Program-made: the position numbers and the translations under genes | Notes under the pieces: model-generated | Database searches by the model: none | Seen by the model: the letters and a program-made list of their open reading frames with translations, nothing else | Told to the model about the DNA's origin: nothing | DNA from: Duganella fentianensis | GTDB lineage: Bacteria > Pseudomonadota > Gammaproteobacteria > Burkholderiales > Burkholderiaceae_D | NCBI RefSeq assembly: GCF_009857835.1 | Contig: NZ_WWCL01000002.1 | Coordinates: forward strand, 930,001 to 994,000 | Length of the DNA stretch: 64,000 bases | Direction of reading: 5' to 3' | Shown: in pieces, positions 9,972 through 16,905 of the stretch | Layout: every line of letters begins with the position of its first letter | How positions within the stretch are numbered: the stretch's first letter is position 1

Positions 9972-10634
9972 TCAGGCCAGAGCCCGTGGACTACCAGCGT
10001 CTAAGGAGGTTGAGCGTCTGGTGATAATGCCGACCGTCAGCAAACCGAGCAACATCAGGCCCGTGCTAGCCGGTAAGGGGAGCGGGGCGGCCGCATCGTA
10101 GACTGGCGTCATCAGGTCGAGCCGGTAGTTGGGATTGAGTAGGGAAGTGAGCTGGAATTTGAGCTGAAAGGCAGCATTGAATTCCAGCGCGCCGAGCTCC
10201 GCCAGATAGCCGGCATTCGAATCGCAGCCCAGTGCGCACAGGGAATTCAAGGTGGTGGGATCGACGTTGACGCCGAAATTTATCGTCGCCAGCTGCTTGG
10301 CGCTGTTGAACCGGGGGAGATTGGTAGTCTGTATATAATTGCCGACTAGGTCATTGTAAAACTCATCTTTCTCGATGATGAGCATATCGGCCTCGGTAAT
10401 TTGCAGCTCCACGGGGTAATTGATGGTGGCCCGCACACCTACTTGCAGCAGAAACGGCACCGGCGACGTGAAGCCGCACGAACCACCGCAAAATATGCTG
10501 GTCGGTATGCTGCGCGTCTTGGGACTGAAGGAAACGCTGGTGATTTTCAATAAGGTCGAATTGATAGGAACGGCGTGGCTTACATTGCTGAGCATGAAAA
10601 GCATGCTTGCTATCGCGAGTAGAAATTTACGCAT
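9972..10634 (-). CDS. Secreted protein with PEP-CTERM-like sorting tail
   Basis: Start set at the ATG at 10634 because a perfect GAGG lies just upstream and a signal peptide follows (MRKFLLAIASMLFMLSNVSHA); the open frame further upstream is not part of it. The C-terminus reads PLPASTGLMLLGLLTVGIITRRS, the Pro-rich motif, single transmembrane helix and basic end of PEP-CTERM proteins handled by exosortase. Ser-Thr replaces the more usual Glu-Pro part. The middle is a beta-rich domain with two Cys pairs (FCGGSCGF, LCALGC). Extracellular or surface role; actual function unknown. Exosortase and EPS genes are not in this window. Confidence 0.75.
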   Translation of the reverse strand: MRKFLLAIASMLFMLSNVSHAVPINSTLLKITSVSFSPKTRSIPTSIFCGGSCGFTSPVPFLLQVGVRATINYPVELQITEADMLIIEKDEFYNDLVGNYIQTTNLPRFNSAKQLATINFGVNVDPTTLNSLCALGCDSNAGYLAELGALEFNAAFQLKFQLTSLLNPNYRLDLMTPVYDAAAPLPLPASTGLMLLGLLTVGIITRRSTSLDAGSPRALA

Positions 10635-10850
10635 GATTGCCTCCTGCTTATGGTTAAGTGGCATATGTCCTCCAATGACATATGCTGCCAGCCGCAGCAA
10701 TATTCATGCGCGCGCCGCTAAGTAACTGATTTGGCGGGGAAGTGTGGTTGCATTCCTTTTGGCGTAGCAAGGCATCGTAAAAACAGGCGACAGTCTGAAA
10801 GTAGTCGAGGCGTTCTGTGGCGATAGCCCGTCGGGGAGATAACCGGGCCT

Positions 10851-12515
10851 TCAAGCGGACACTCTAGCCGCTTGGTCCAGTGCCGCCGCCAGACAGGTGC
10901 CGAGGTGCATGGTGTAGTCGCATCGCAGGTCGAAGGAGGCGAGATCGCGCCGCACGCCTCCTACGGCGATCTCGGGGCAGCGCAGCAAGAAGGTTTGCCT
11001 GGGTTCGATCACCAGCTTTGCGAGAAAGCGCAATCCAGAGCTAGCTACGTGACGTCGCGCCGCCGCCCCAGCATGATCTCCTAGTTGCGTGCGCATCCGC
11101 GCCGATGCCAGCACCGCCTCGGTAAAGAGTGCAGTAAGGAAGGATGGCGGTCGGCCGCCATATGGAGCTTCTTCCACGTTGTAGCCGCCTATCCACTCGG
11201 GAGGACTGGTATCCTCGCCTCTCTGCTGCAGGATGAGCCGATCGACTAGCCGGTCCGCAAACTGGATGATTTCCGGGGCCGGGATATGGCTGGCTAGAGC
11301 GCACCAGGCCTTGGCATGCCAGGCCAGAAAGAACGCAGAGGCTCCCGAATCGGCGGCACTTACATAGCGTGGTAGGGCCCTGGTGATCGCAACGCCAAGG
11401 TCGGCAGTCCAGACGCAGGGTTGGGCCAGCGCCAGCAGCGCTTGTGGTGGCCCAAAATCGTCATGCGTGGGTGGCTCGTCGGGAGCCAGTCCACTGGCAA
11501 ACGATCCGTCGCGACGCTGCGCCGCCAATAGCACCGCACGCAGCTCGGTAATCCGCATAGTTCGTCGTGGCGAGGCCGGCAGTGCTGCATAGGCAAGCAG
11601 CGCCATTGCCACAGTGCCGAGTAAGGGCGGCTTTTTTGTTTCTTGGCGAGTGTCCCAAACCTTATGGCGTTCGATCCAGCTTTCCCCATTTTCCGCAGCG
11701 GTAAGCAGATCCTGCTTCAGGTGGCGCAACTGGGTGCACTGTGCCAGTCGTGCCAGCGCCAAGGTGCAGCCTATCAGGCGCACCGGGTGTTCTGCCAGTT
11801 CCGGCAGCTGATTCTTTACAGGGTCCAGTGCATAAAGATAGCTCCCGTCAACTCGTTGGAGTCCCGCCAGGTGAGCTCCGATCGATGCCGATAGCTCGAC
11901 CAGGCCGGGTGTGCTGAAGGGCAGTGCGATGAGTCCGTCTAGTTCACAGGGCTCATAGCCGGGGCTGCCCTGGGCAAAATGACGCCAGTGGGTACAAAAA
12001 AGTCGTGCCTGGGTGCGCGATTCGGTGGAAAAGAGCCGTGCTTTCCGGTAAAGACGTTCGAGTAAATCCTGGGAATCTGTTATACGGCGTTCTATGGCGA
12101 CGGCGGGCAGAAAGAAAGCGCTACGCCCTGCGCCTTCGACGGCTACCCCCGTCTTTCCCCATAGCATGGCGTCGGTCAAACCAGGTACCGCTTCTTTTCT
12201 AGTTTGTAACCAGACTTCAACGTGGACGCTGGCCAGCTCCTTGCGGCTAATTGGCCGGCGGCGCGTATCGGCCAAAGCCCGGCGAGTAGCTACGCGAATA
12301 GCCTCTCGCCAGCTGCCGGCGCTGCCAGACCAGCACCCCCGTACATGGCCGCGCCAACGTAGGGTCACGCAAGCAAGTCTTGTTTCGGCGCCAGCAGCGG
12401 CATCCAGTATGACGGGAACGGAATTCTCAAACGCTTCATGCATGGCTGTGCGCGCCGTTTCAATGATGGCCGCGGGAACGAGCGGAATGTCGGCAAGCCA
12501 GACAAGTTTAGCCAT
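10851..12515 (-). CDS. AMMECR1 domain-alpha/alpha toroid fusion, RiPP locus
   Basis: A 554-aa protein of two parts. Residues about 1-165 match the AMMECR1 fold: ACVTLRWRGHVRGCWSG (family LRGCIG), then SRKELASVHVEVWL, KTGVAVEGAGRSAFFLP (131-137) and LLERLYRKARL. From about 190 to the end are repeated helical hairpins with QRVDGSYLYA, QRRDGSFASG and GPPQALLALA, the look of an alpha/alpha-barrel of the prenyltransferase/cyclase or six-hairpin type. It starts inside the preceding phosphoribosyltransferase gene (8-base overlap) and is the last gene of the leftward RiPP operon. AMMECR1 proteins have no firmly assigned reaction; here a tailoring or cofactor role is inference. I see no obvious catalytic triad. 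Confidence 0.7.
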   Translation of the reverse strand: MAKLVWLADIPLVPAAIIETARTAMHEAFENSVPVILDAAAGAETRLACVTLRWRGHVRGCWSGSAGSWREAIRVATRRALADTRRRPISRKELASVHVEVWLQTRKEAVPGLTDAMLWGKTGVAVEGAGRSAFFLPAVAIERRITDSQDLLERLYRKARLFSTESRTQARLFCTHWRHFAQGSPGYEPCELDGLIALPFSTPGLVELSASIGAHLAGLQRVDGSYLYALDPVKNQLPELAEHPVRLIGCTLALARLAQCTQLRHLKQDLLTAAENGESWIERHKVWDTRQETKKPPLLGTVAMALLAYAALPASPRRTMRITELRAVLLAAQRRDGSFASGLAPDEPPTHDDFGPPQALLALAQPCVWTADLGVAITRALPRYVSAADSGASAFFLAWHAKAWCALASHIPAPEIIQFADRLVDRLILQQRGEDTSPPEWIGGYNVEEAPYGGRPPSFLTALFTEAVLASARMRTQLGDHAGAAARRHVASSGLRFLAKLVIEPRQTFLLRCPEIAVGGVRRDLASFDLRCDYTMHLGTCLAAALDQAARVSA

Positions 12516-13170
12516 GAACCTGATCCGGTGAAGGGGGGCGTTGTTTCAGTTCCCAGACGACCTGCCTGGACGAGGCAACATTCCAAACGGTGGTTTGTTC
12601 AAGGCTCTGGCGCTGGCAATGGCTCAATCTGGCGAGGCTATGCGAGGCTATTCCCCGTGCCAAGAGCGCGGCACGCCCAGTTCTCCAGCTGAATTCGAAT
12701 ACAGGAAAGGCTGCCGCAGTGGCGTAGCCTTCCGCTTTCAGTACTTCAGCGACCCGGATCATGGTCGTCCCCGAGGCAAGGATATCGTCCACAATTGCGA
12801 CGGGTTGGTCACGGCTGAGCGCTCCCTCGATTTGTTCGCGGAAGCCATATGGCTTGCGCCGCTCCCGGACTATGCCACCGCGGATGTCGTGTCCGCAAGC
12901 CACCAGACCGCCTACCAGCAAGCCCGCTGCGGCACCGGCACCGACCACTTGATGCACGCCGGTAGCTTCGAGCTGCCTTAGCAGCAGTGCGCAGACGGCA
13001 CGAAGGTGTGCACTTCGTGCAAGTGGACGCCTAAGGTCGAGTGCCCAAGTGCCTGGGCGACCGTCCTGACGGAAAGAAGCTCGATCGCGGAAGTGGAAAT
13101 AGCTCTCTTGGTAAAGCTGCACCAGGAAGGCTTCGGCACCCTCAGGCACATCTAGCAGTCGGTGCATCAT
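12508..13170 (-). CDS. Type I phosphoribosyltransferase, RiPP locus
   Basis: The 220-aa protein has the PRPP-binding signature VAIVDDILASGTT at residues 124-136 (two acidic residues then SGTT), with an orotate-phosphoribosyltransferase-like layout including GAGAAAGLLVGGLV and VRERRKPYGF (flexible-loop Lys/Arg region). Such enzymes transfer a nucleobase or another nucleophile to PRPP. It overlaps the methyltransferase gene upstream by 4 bases and the AMMECR1-fusion gene downstream by 8, so it is co-translated within the RiPP operon. A role in pyrimidine salvage would be odd in this setting; ribosylation of the peptide or making a ribosylated cofactor is speculative. Confidence 0.75.
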   Translation of the reverse strand: MMHRLLDVPEGAEAFLVQLYQESYFHFRDRASFRQDGRPGTWALDLRRPLARSAHLRAVCALLLRQLEATGVHQVVGAGAAAGLLVGGLVACGHDIRGGIVRERRKPYGFREQIEGALSRDQPVAIVDDILASGTTMIRVAEVLKAEGYATAAAFPVFEFSWRTGRAALLARGIASHSLARLSHCQRQSLEQTTVWNVASSRQVVWELKQRPPSPDQVHG

Positions 13171-14156
13171 GCGTTCACCTCCACAGGCTGGGCAACGACT
13201 ATGTCGGTGAACTGGGTTATCCCCGCCAGGCTGCGGTCAACGCGCCGGGCAAGTCGCCGAACTCCGGCTGCCGAGTATATGGCGTCCCAGTCTTTCAGAT
13301 TCGCAGGCGGCAGGCCTTGCCCCGAAAACACTTGTATGAGGTCGTGGCTAAGCGTCTGGACTGAACCATTGGCGGCGCCCGCCGACGTGCCCAACTGGCT
13401 CAGATATTCTGAAATGACGATTTGCGCCTCTTGATAAGTGCTGGCGATGGCAGAGAGAAGGCGAACCGGTTCGGTACCCTCTGCAAAGCTTCCGTTGAGG
13501 ACACTACGTAATACCACGGTATCGAATGGTGCGTGAGCTGTTGGTGGGCACTTTGCCAGCTGTAAAAGGCTGGCTACAGAAACTGTAATACGATCAGATA
13601 GTCGTTGCTCCAGCACTAGTTCTCGCGCGAGCGCCACCATATTGACATCATTATCCACCGCCAGCCCTGAAACGGAGGTGTCTTGCACCGCCAAAGCACG
13701 CAGCACGGGCGCGCTACCGCAACCGATTTCAAGTACATTGCGTGGCCTGAGTTCGGCAAGGAGCGATACTAGCTGAGAAGGGGCTCGACGAGCTAATTGC
13801 CTATAAGCCAGAGCGAGCAAGCCAGTTTCCGTATTGGAAACGCCTGGGCGCGTGACGCATGCGTTATAGGCGCCAAGAAATTTAAGCATACGGAAGCGTG
13901 CTGTATCTGAACTTTTAAGGAAGTCTGATAGTGCTACCTGCCCGTAGCTATCTAGTTGGATCAGGCCGGAATAGCGAACGGTGTAGTGGAGTGCGGCGTC
14001 GAAGATGTGAGGCTCCATATTGCAGGTTGCCGCTAGTTCCTTTTTAGGCGCACCTCGAGACAGTGCATCGTAGAGGCCAGCCTCCAGCATTCGGCCTACC
14101 AGCGCGAAAGCAAAATAGCGCCCAATGGCCATATCCAACTCGTCTATGTTTTCCAT
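13167..14156 (-). CDS. SAM-dependent methyltransferase (winged-helix O-methyltransferase type), RiPP locus
   Basis: The 329-aa protein has an N-terminal helical/winged-helix dimerisation region (about 1-90, FAFALVGRMLEAGLYDALS, ELAATCNMEP, YSGLIQLDSYGQVALSDF) followed by a Rossmann fold with motif I VLEIGCGSAP at 141-150 and an acidic residue at the end of beta2 (GLAVDND). This layout is that of small-molecule and RiPP O-methyltransferases. It overlaps the partner-protein gene by 13 bases and the phosphoribosyltransferase gene by 4. A precursor Asp, Tyr or C-terminal carboxylate is a possible target; this is inference from context. Confidence 0.8.
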   Translation of the reverse strand: MENIDELDMAIGRYFAFALVGRMLEAGLYDALSRGAPKKELAATCNMEPHIFDAALHYTVRYSGLIQLDSYGQVALSDFLKSSDTARFRMLKFLGAYNACVTRPGVSNTETGLLALAYRQLARRAPSQLVSLLAELRPRNVLEIGCGSAPVLRALAVQDTSVSGLAVDNDVNMVALARELVLEQRLSDRITVSVASLLQLAKCPPTAHAPFDTVVLRSVLNGSFAEGTEPVRLLSAIASTYQEAQIVISEYLSQLGTSAGAANGSVQTLSHDLIQVFSGQGLPPANLKDWDAIYSAAGVRRLARRVDRSLAGITQFTDIVVAQPVEVNA

Positions 14157-14863
14157 ATTCGTTCCATGGTGATGTAGCCATCGGCGCAGAGGCTTTCTAA
14201 GAACGGTGCAAGATCGGAGGAATACGCACTAGCTCCAGCGGGAATGCAGGCACTCGCACGATCGTTTGCCCATGCCCGGGAGAGGGCCGCTATCATCGCC
14301 GCGCCTTGTACCAATCGGTATTGGCCGGGCAGATACAAGCCGAGGACAGTAGCGCAGCTGTTCGGACACAGCGCGGCACCTTCCGCTTGATCCGGAGGTG
14401 CATCGTAGGGCTCTACCGTAAGGTCACGTGCAAAGCGAAAACGGCTACCGGGAGTAGCTGCTATATGCACCTTAGGACGTGCAATACTCTGTGTGTCGGC
14501 CGAGATTAAATGAAGCTCGTGTCGTGCCACACCACTCACTCTCACATCGACAGGAAACTCTGCCTGGCATAAGTATTCGAGAAAGCGTCGGGTTCTTGCG
14601 CGCTGAGTGCCTTCAAACGCCGAGAGCGGGGAGTCGGCGCCATAGTCGGCGAAGGCCTTTAACAAAAATCCGGTTCGTTCCAGACGCGCGGCCGTATGTG
14701 GCGCCATGGTCCAGATAAAGGAGTGTTTGACGCGCAAAATGAGTCCGCGGAATAGCTGTATTCGGCGCAATGTCTCCGGGGCCATATCCGCTGTTTCGAC
14801 ACCAATTGGTTCTGCAATCAGGGCAGCGAGCCGGCTAGTTTCGATAGCGTTAGCGATATGCAT
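14144..14863 (-). CDS. Putative MNIO partner / peptide-recognition protein
   Basis: A 239-aa protein without a motif I can name. It overlaps the MNIO gene by 14 bases and lies immediately downstream of it, the position held by MbnC, TglI or ChrI-type partners in other MNIO systems. The C-terminal region (SSDLAPFLESLCADGYITMERIW) looks like the end of a small winged-helix unit such as a RiPP recognition element. A helical N-terminal half is followed by a beta-rich middle (PVDVRVSGVARHELHL). The assignment as MNIO partner rests on position and size rather than on clear sequence identity. Confidence 0.55.
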   Translation of the reverse strand: MHIANAIETSRLAALIAEPIGVETADMAPETLRRIQLFRGLILRVKHSFIWTMAPHTAARLERTGFLLKAFADYGADSPLSAFEGTQRARTRRFLEYLCQAEFPVDVRVSGVARHELHLISADTQSIARPKVHIAATPGSRFRFARDLTVEPYDAPPDQAEGAALCPNSCATVLGLYLPGQYRLVQGAAMIAALSRAWANDRASACIPAGASAYSSDLAPFLESLCADGYITMERIWKT

Positions 14864-15746
14864 ATTCCACCGTTTGCCGCACCCGTTCTAACTGTGTAAT
14901 CACCGCTTGATCGGGAAAGGCACTAATCCAGTTATATTCCAAGGTGAGCGCTTGGACTTGCCCGCCAGACAGTGCCAAGGGCAGCAGACTCAGAACTTCA
15001 TCCGGAACGCTAGTTGCGTGATTGTCCCAGCTCACGCCTTCTGCGAAATTAATGCCTGAGACATGGAGTTGTGTTACGCGCTCAAGGGGCAGGGTGTTTA
15101 GCGCCGTTTCAGGCGAGTAGCCCAAGTTACGCGCCGATATGACCAGGTGGCTTAGGTCGAGCAGCATTTCTGCCGAACTTTGGCCGAGAATAAGCTGGAA
15201 GAACTGACTCTGGCTGATGTCGGAACCCGGCGGAAGGAAATAGAGCGGAGAGTTTTCCAAAAGAATGCGTCTACCGATGTGGCTACCTATCGTGTCAGCG
15301 CGTCTTGCCACATGGTTAGCCACGTCGGCATTCATCGGAGGCGGGACGGTAAACCCCGTTTCAAACGGCGGCAAAGTAGCATCGTCCAGGCGCGGCGCTG
15401 CCACATAGGCAACGTGTTCGCTAATCCAAGGTACTTGCAAACGATGGGCCCAGTCAGCCAGAGAGCGCAGTTTGTACTCTGGTGTTGGCAGCGTCCCTGC
15501 AAGTGAGAGGCTGGCGCTATGCAGTAGCACCCGTTGCTTAGGAGGATCTCGCTCAAGCAATTCAGGCTGCGACTCTAATAGCTCAAAGGGTATCTCAAGG
15601 AAGTCGACCAAGCCGGCATGCGTGTCCGCAATACGTCGAGCACTAGGACTATACGCAAGTCCAACTCCTATCCACGTGCGGTCTTCCGGCTGCGCATATC
15701 TGTCCGATGCATGCGCAGCCCCGTACGTTGAGAAGGTCGTTGTCAT
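14850..15746 (-). CDS. Multinuclear non-haem iron oxidative enzyme (MNIO, DUF692/MbnB-TglH family)
   Basis: 298-aa TIM-barrel enzyme of the DUF692 family, which uses two or three iron ions and O2 to modify Cys, Asp, Asn or other residues of a ribosomal peptide. Visible blocks and likely ligands: LLHSASLSLAG (His76), ISEHVAY (Glu110, His111), LLENSPLYF (Glu164), LLDLSHLVIS (Asp197, His200), LHVSGIN (His228), WDNHATSVPDE (Asp241, His243) and TLEYNW (Glu270). In many homologues the sixth block reads HLAGH; here it is HVSGIN, so the last His of that block is missing. Precursor gene ends 8 bases upstream; partner gene overlaps downstream. Because the precursor core has no Cys, the target is more likely Asp, Tyr or Gly (inference). 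Confidence 0.85.
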   Translation of the reverse strand: MTTTFSTYGAAHASDRYAQPEDRTWIGVGLAYSPSARRIADTHAGLVDFLEIPFELLESQPELLERDPPKQRVLLHSASLSLAGTLPTPEYKLRSLADWAHRLQVPWISEHVAYVAAPRLDDATLPPFETGFTVPPPMNADVANHVARRADTIGSHIGRRILLENSPLYFLPPGSDISQSQFFQLILGQSSAEMLLDLSHLVISARNLGYSPETALNTLPLERVTQLHVSGINFAEGVSWDNHATSVPDEVLSLLPLALSGGQVQALTLEYNWISAFPDQAVITQLERVRQTVEYAYR

Positions 15747-15754
15747 GATCCCGA

Positions 15755-16021
15755 CTAGTCGATGTCGTAACCACCACCGTCGCCACCATCTCCGCCATCT
15801 CCGCCATCTCCGCCATCTCCGCCATCGCGATTGAATCGTTCTCCGTGCACTGGCTCGAACGACATGTCTTTAGGGAAATCACGGATACGCATTTCACCAA
15901 ACCGGAAACGAATCGTTCCCTTTTGTTCCAGGCATTCAATCGCCTTTTTTATGTCATCGTCAGCAACCTGAAAGACTACATCACTGTCTACGATGTCCAC
16001 GCGAGTCTGCTTCACTGCCAT
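15755..16021 (-). CDS. RiPP precursor peptide with Asp-Gly-Gly repeat core
   Basis: 88-aa peptide preceded by a GGGGGA ribosome-binding site. Residues 1-65 look like a leader, acidic then mixed charge, with helical region DDDIKKAIECLEQK and strand-like FRFGEMRIRDF. Residues 66-83 are six perfect Asp-Gly-Gly triplets, followed by Gly84 and the C-terminal Tyr-Asp-Ile-Asp. The only Cys (Cys30) is in the leader. First gene of the leftward operon, 8 bases before the MNIO gene. In the aminopyruvatide pathway an MNIO acts on a C-terminal Asp of its precursor; a C-terminal Asp is present here too. The leader resembles that of the peptide at 16645-16860 (Ile-x2-Ala, then Phe-Gly-Glu-[Met/Val]-x-Ile-[Arg/Lys]). 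Confidence 0.75.
   Translation of the reverse strand: MAVKQTRVDIVDSDVVFQVADDDIKKAIECLEQKGTIRFRFGEMRIRDFPKDMSFEPVHGERFNRDGGDGGDGGDGGDGGDGGGYDID
15790..15825 (-). repeat. Perfect 9-bp tandem repeat inside the precursor core
   Basis: Four exact head-to-tail copies of CTCCGCCAT on the plus strand (ATGGCGGAG read on the coding strand, in frame as Asp-Gly-Gly). Degenerate copies at 15772-15789 and the first bases after 15825 extend the encoded repeat to six triplets. Identity at the third codon position means recent slippage-type expansion rather than only protein-level selection. Confidence 0.95.
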
Positions 16022-16644
16022 GTCGAATCCCCCTAATGATTAATGCATTACGGAAAGGCCACCTGAACTGAACGACTACTTATCATTATTACATCATGGA
16101 AGGGAGCGTTGCACAATCTTAAACATTTTTTAGTCATGCAGGATTCAACACAGCGGATGGGCACGGGACGGGTTGAGCCACAACATTTCATAGGCGAGAC
16201 TAGACAAATTGATGGGCTCTATAGCTTGTGCCTTGCATTTGTAAAGTTGTTGTTTTATTGATTATTTTAAGTTTTAGCTATTTCATAGAGTTCGAAGTGA
16301 GACTTCTTGAGCGTTTACCGAAGTTGTCTATAGGAATCCAAATTCGGGCACTTTGGGTGCTGGACTGCCGGTAGCCTATGAGGCCGAGCTTACAGCTGCG
16401 ATTTTTTAGATAGCGGTTCGCCCATCCGCTTAAGTAGGCCAGATGAGCATAAGTGGACACCACGACAGATATTGCCAGCTCAACGCTCAAGTCTAGTTTC
16501 TAACCGGGGATGTGAAAAATTGTGATAATTGAAGCTGAAAATTGTAGCACTTTATTCATCTTGACTTCCCAACAATATCGTACAGACTCCATAGGGCTTT
16601 TGCGCCACTTTTTTAGACAGCGTACTCAACAGAGGAGGTTAATT
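16022..16644. other. Divergent intergenic region of the RiPP locus
   Basis: 623 bases between the two divergent precursor genes, markedly A+T-rich for this genome. It must hold the promoters of both operons. I could not fix a convincing -35/-10 pair. A 70-codon minus-strand frame at 16278-16490 has no clear ribosome-binding site or recognisable motif and is left out. The rightward operon's ribosome-binding site AGAGGAGG is at 16631-16638. Confidence 0.6.
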
Positions 16645-16860
16645 ATGGGCAAGCACTATAACGTTTCAATCGATGTCGAGATGCCGGACGGAATTTCTGA
16701 AGAAGAAGTAGGGAAACGAATTGAGGCTGCGTTGGCGGCGCAAAAAATCAAGCACCCAAATTTTGGCGAAGTCACCATAAAGACCATCGATAAACTGAAG
16801 TCCGCTGGGGGCGTAGGGGGGTATGACAGTCGTTTATGGGAAAAAACCACCTGTGCATAG
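16645..16860 (+). CDS. Second RiPP precursor-like peptide (radical SAM substrate candidate)
   Basis: 71-aa peptide; the ATG at 16645 is chosen because AGAGGAGG lies 6 bases upstream, and the open frame before it is discarded. The leader has a helix (SEEEVGKRIEAALAAQ) and FGEVTIKTI, matching the spacing of FGEMRIRDF in the Asp-Gly-Gly precursor. The tail reads SAGGVGGYDSRLWEKTTCA. Gly-Gly-Tyr-Asp is shared with the other precursor's end. Trp65-Glu-Lys and Tyr60-Asp-Ser fit the aromatic-x-x pattern cyclised by several radical SAM cyclophane synthases. A single Cys70 is next to the C-terminus. The radical SAM gene follows after 45 bases. Substrate status is inference from size, position and the shared leader. 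Confidence 0.65.
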   Translation: MGKHYNVSIDVEMPDGISEEEVGKRIEAALAAQKIKHPNFGEVTIKTIDKLKSAGGVGGYDSRLWEKTTCA

Positions 16861-16905
16861 TGTATATAAAAAATAGTCTATTGATAGCCAAAGGGGGAGG
16901 GCCAA

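Noticed and set aside
10654..10854. 66-codon minus-strand frame between the PEP-CTERM-like gene and the RiPP operon
   Set aside because: No start signal or protein-like composition; overlaps the upstream extension that was discarded for the PEP-CTERM gene.
15772..15825. Short tandem repeat considered as a CRISPR or origin iteron
   Set aside because: Units are 9 bp without spacers, in frame, and encode Asp-Gly-Gly in a gene with its own start signal.
16278..16490. 70-codon minus-strand frame in the RiPP intergenic region
   Set aside because: No ribosome-binding site, no motif, and it occupies the region needed for divergent promoters.
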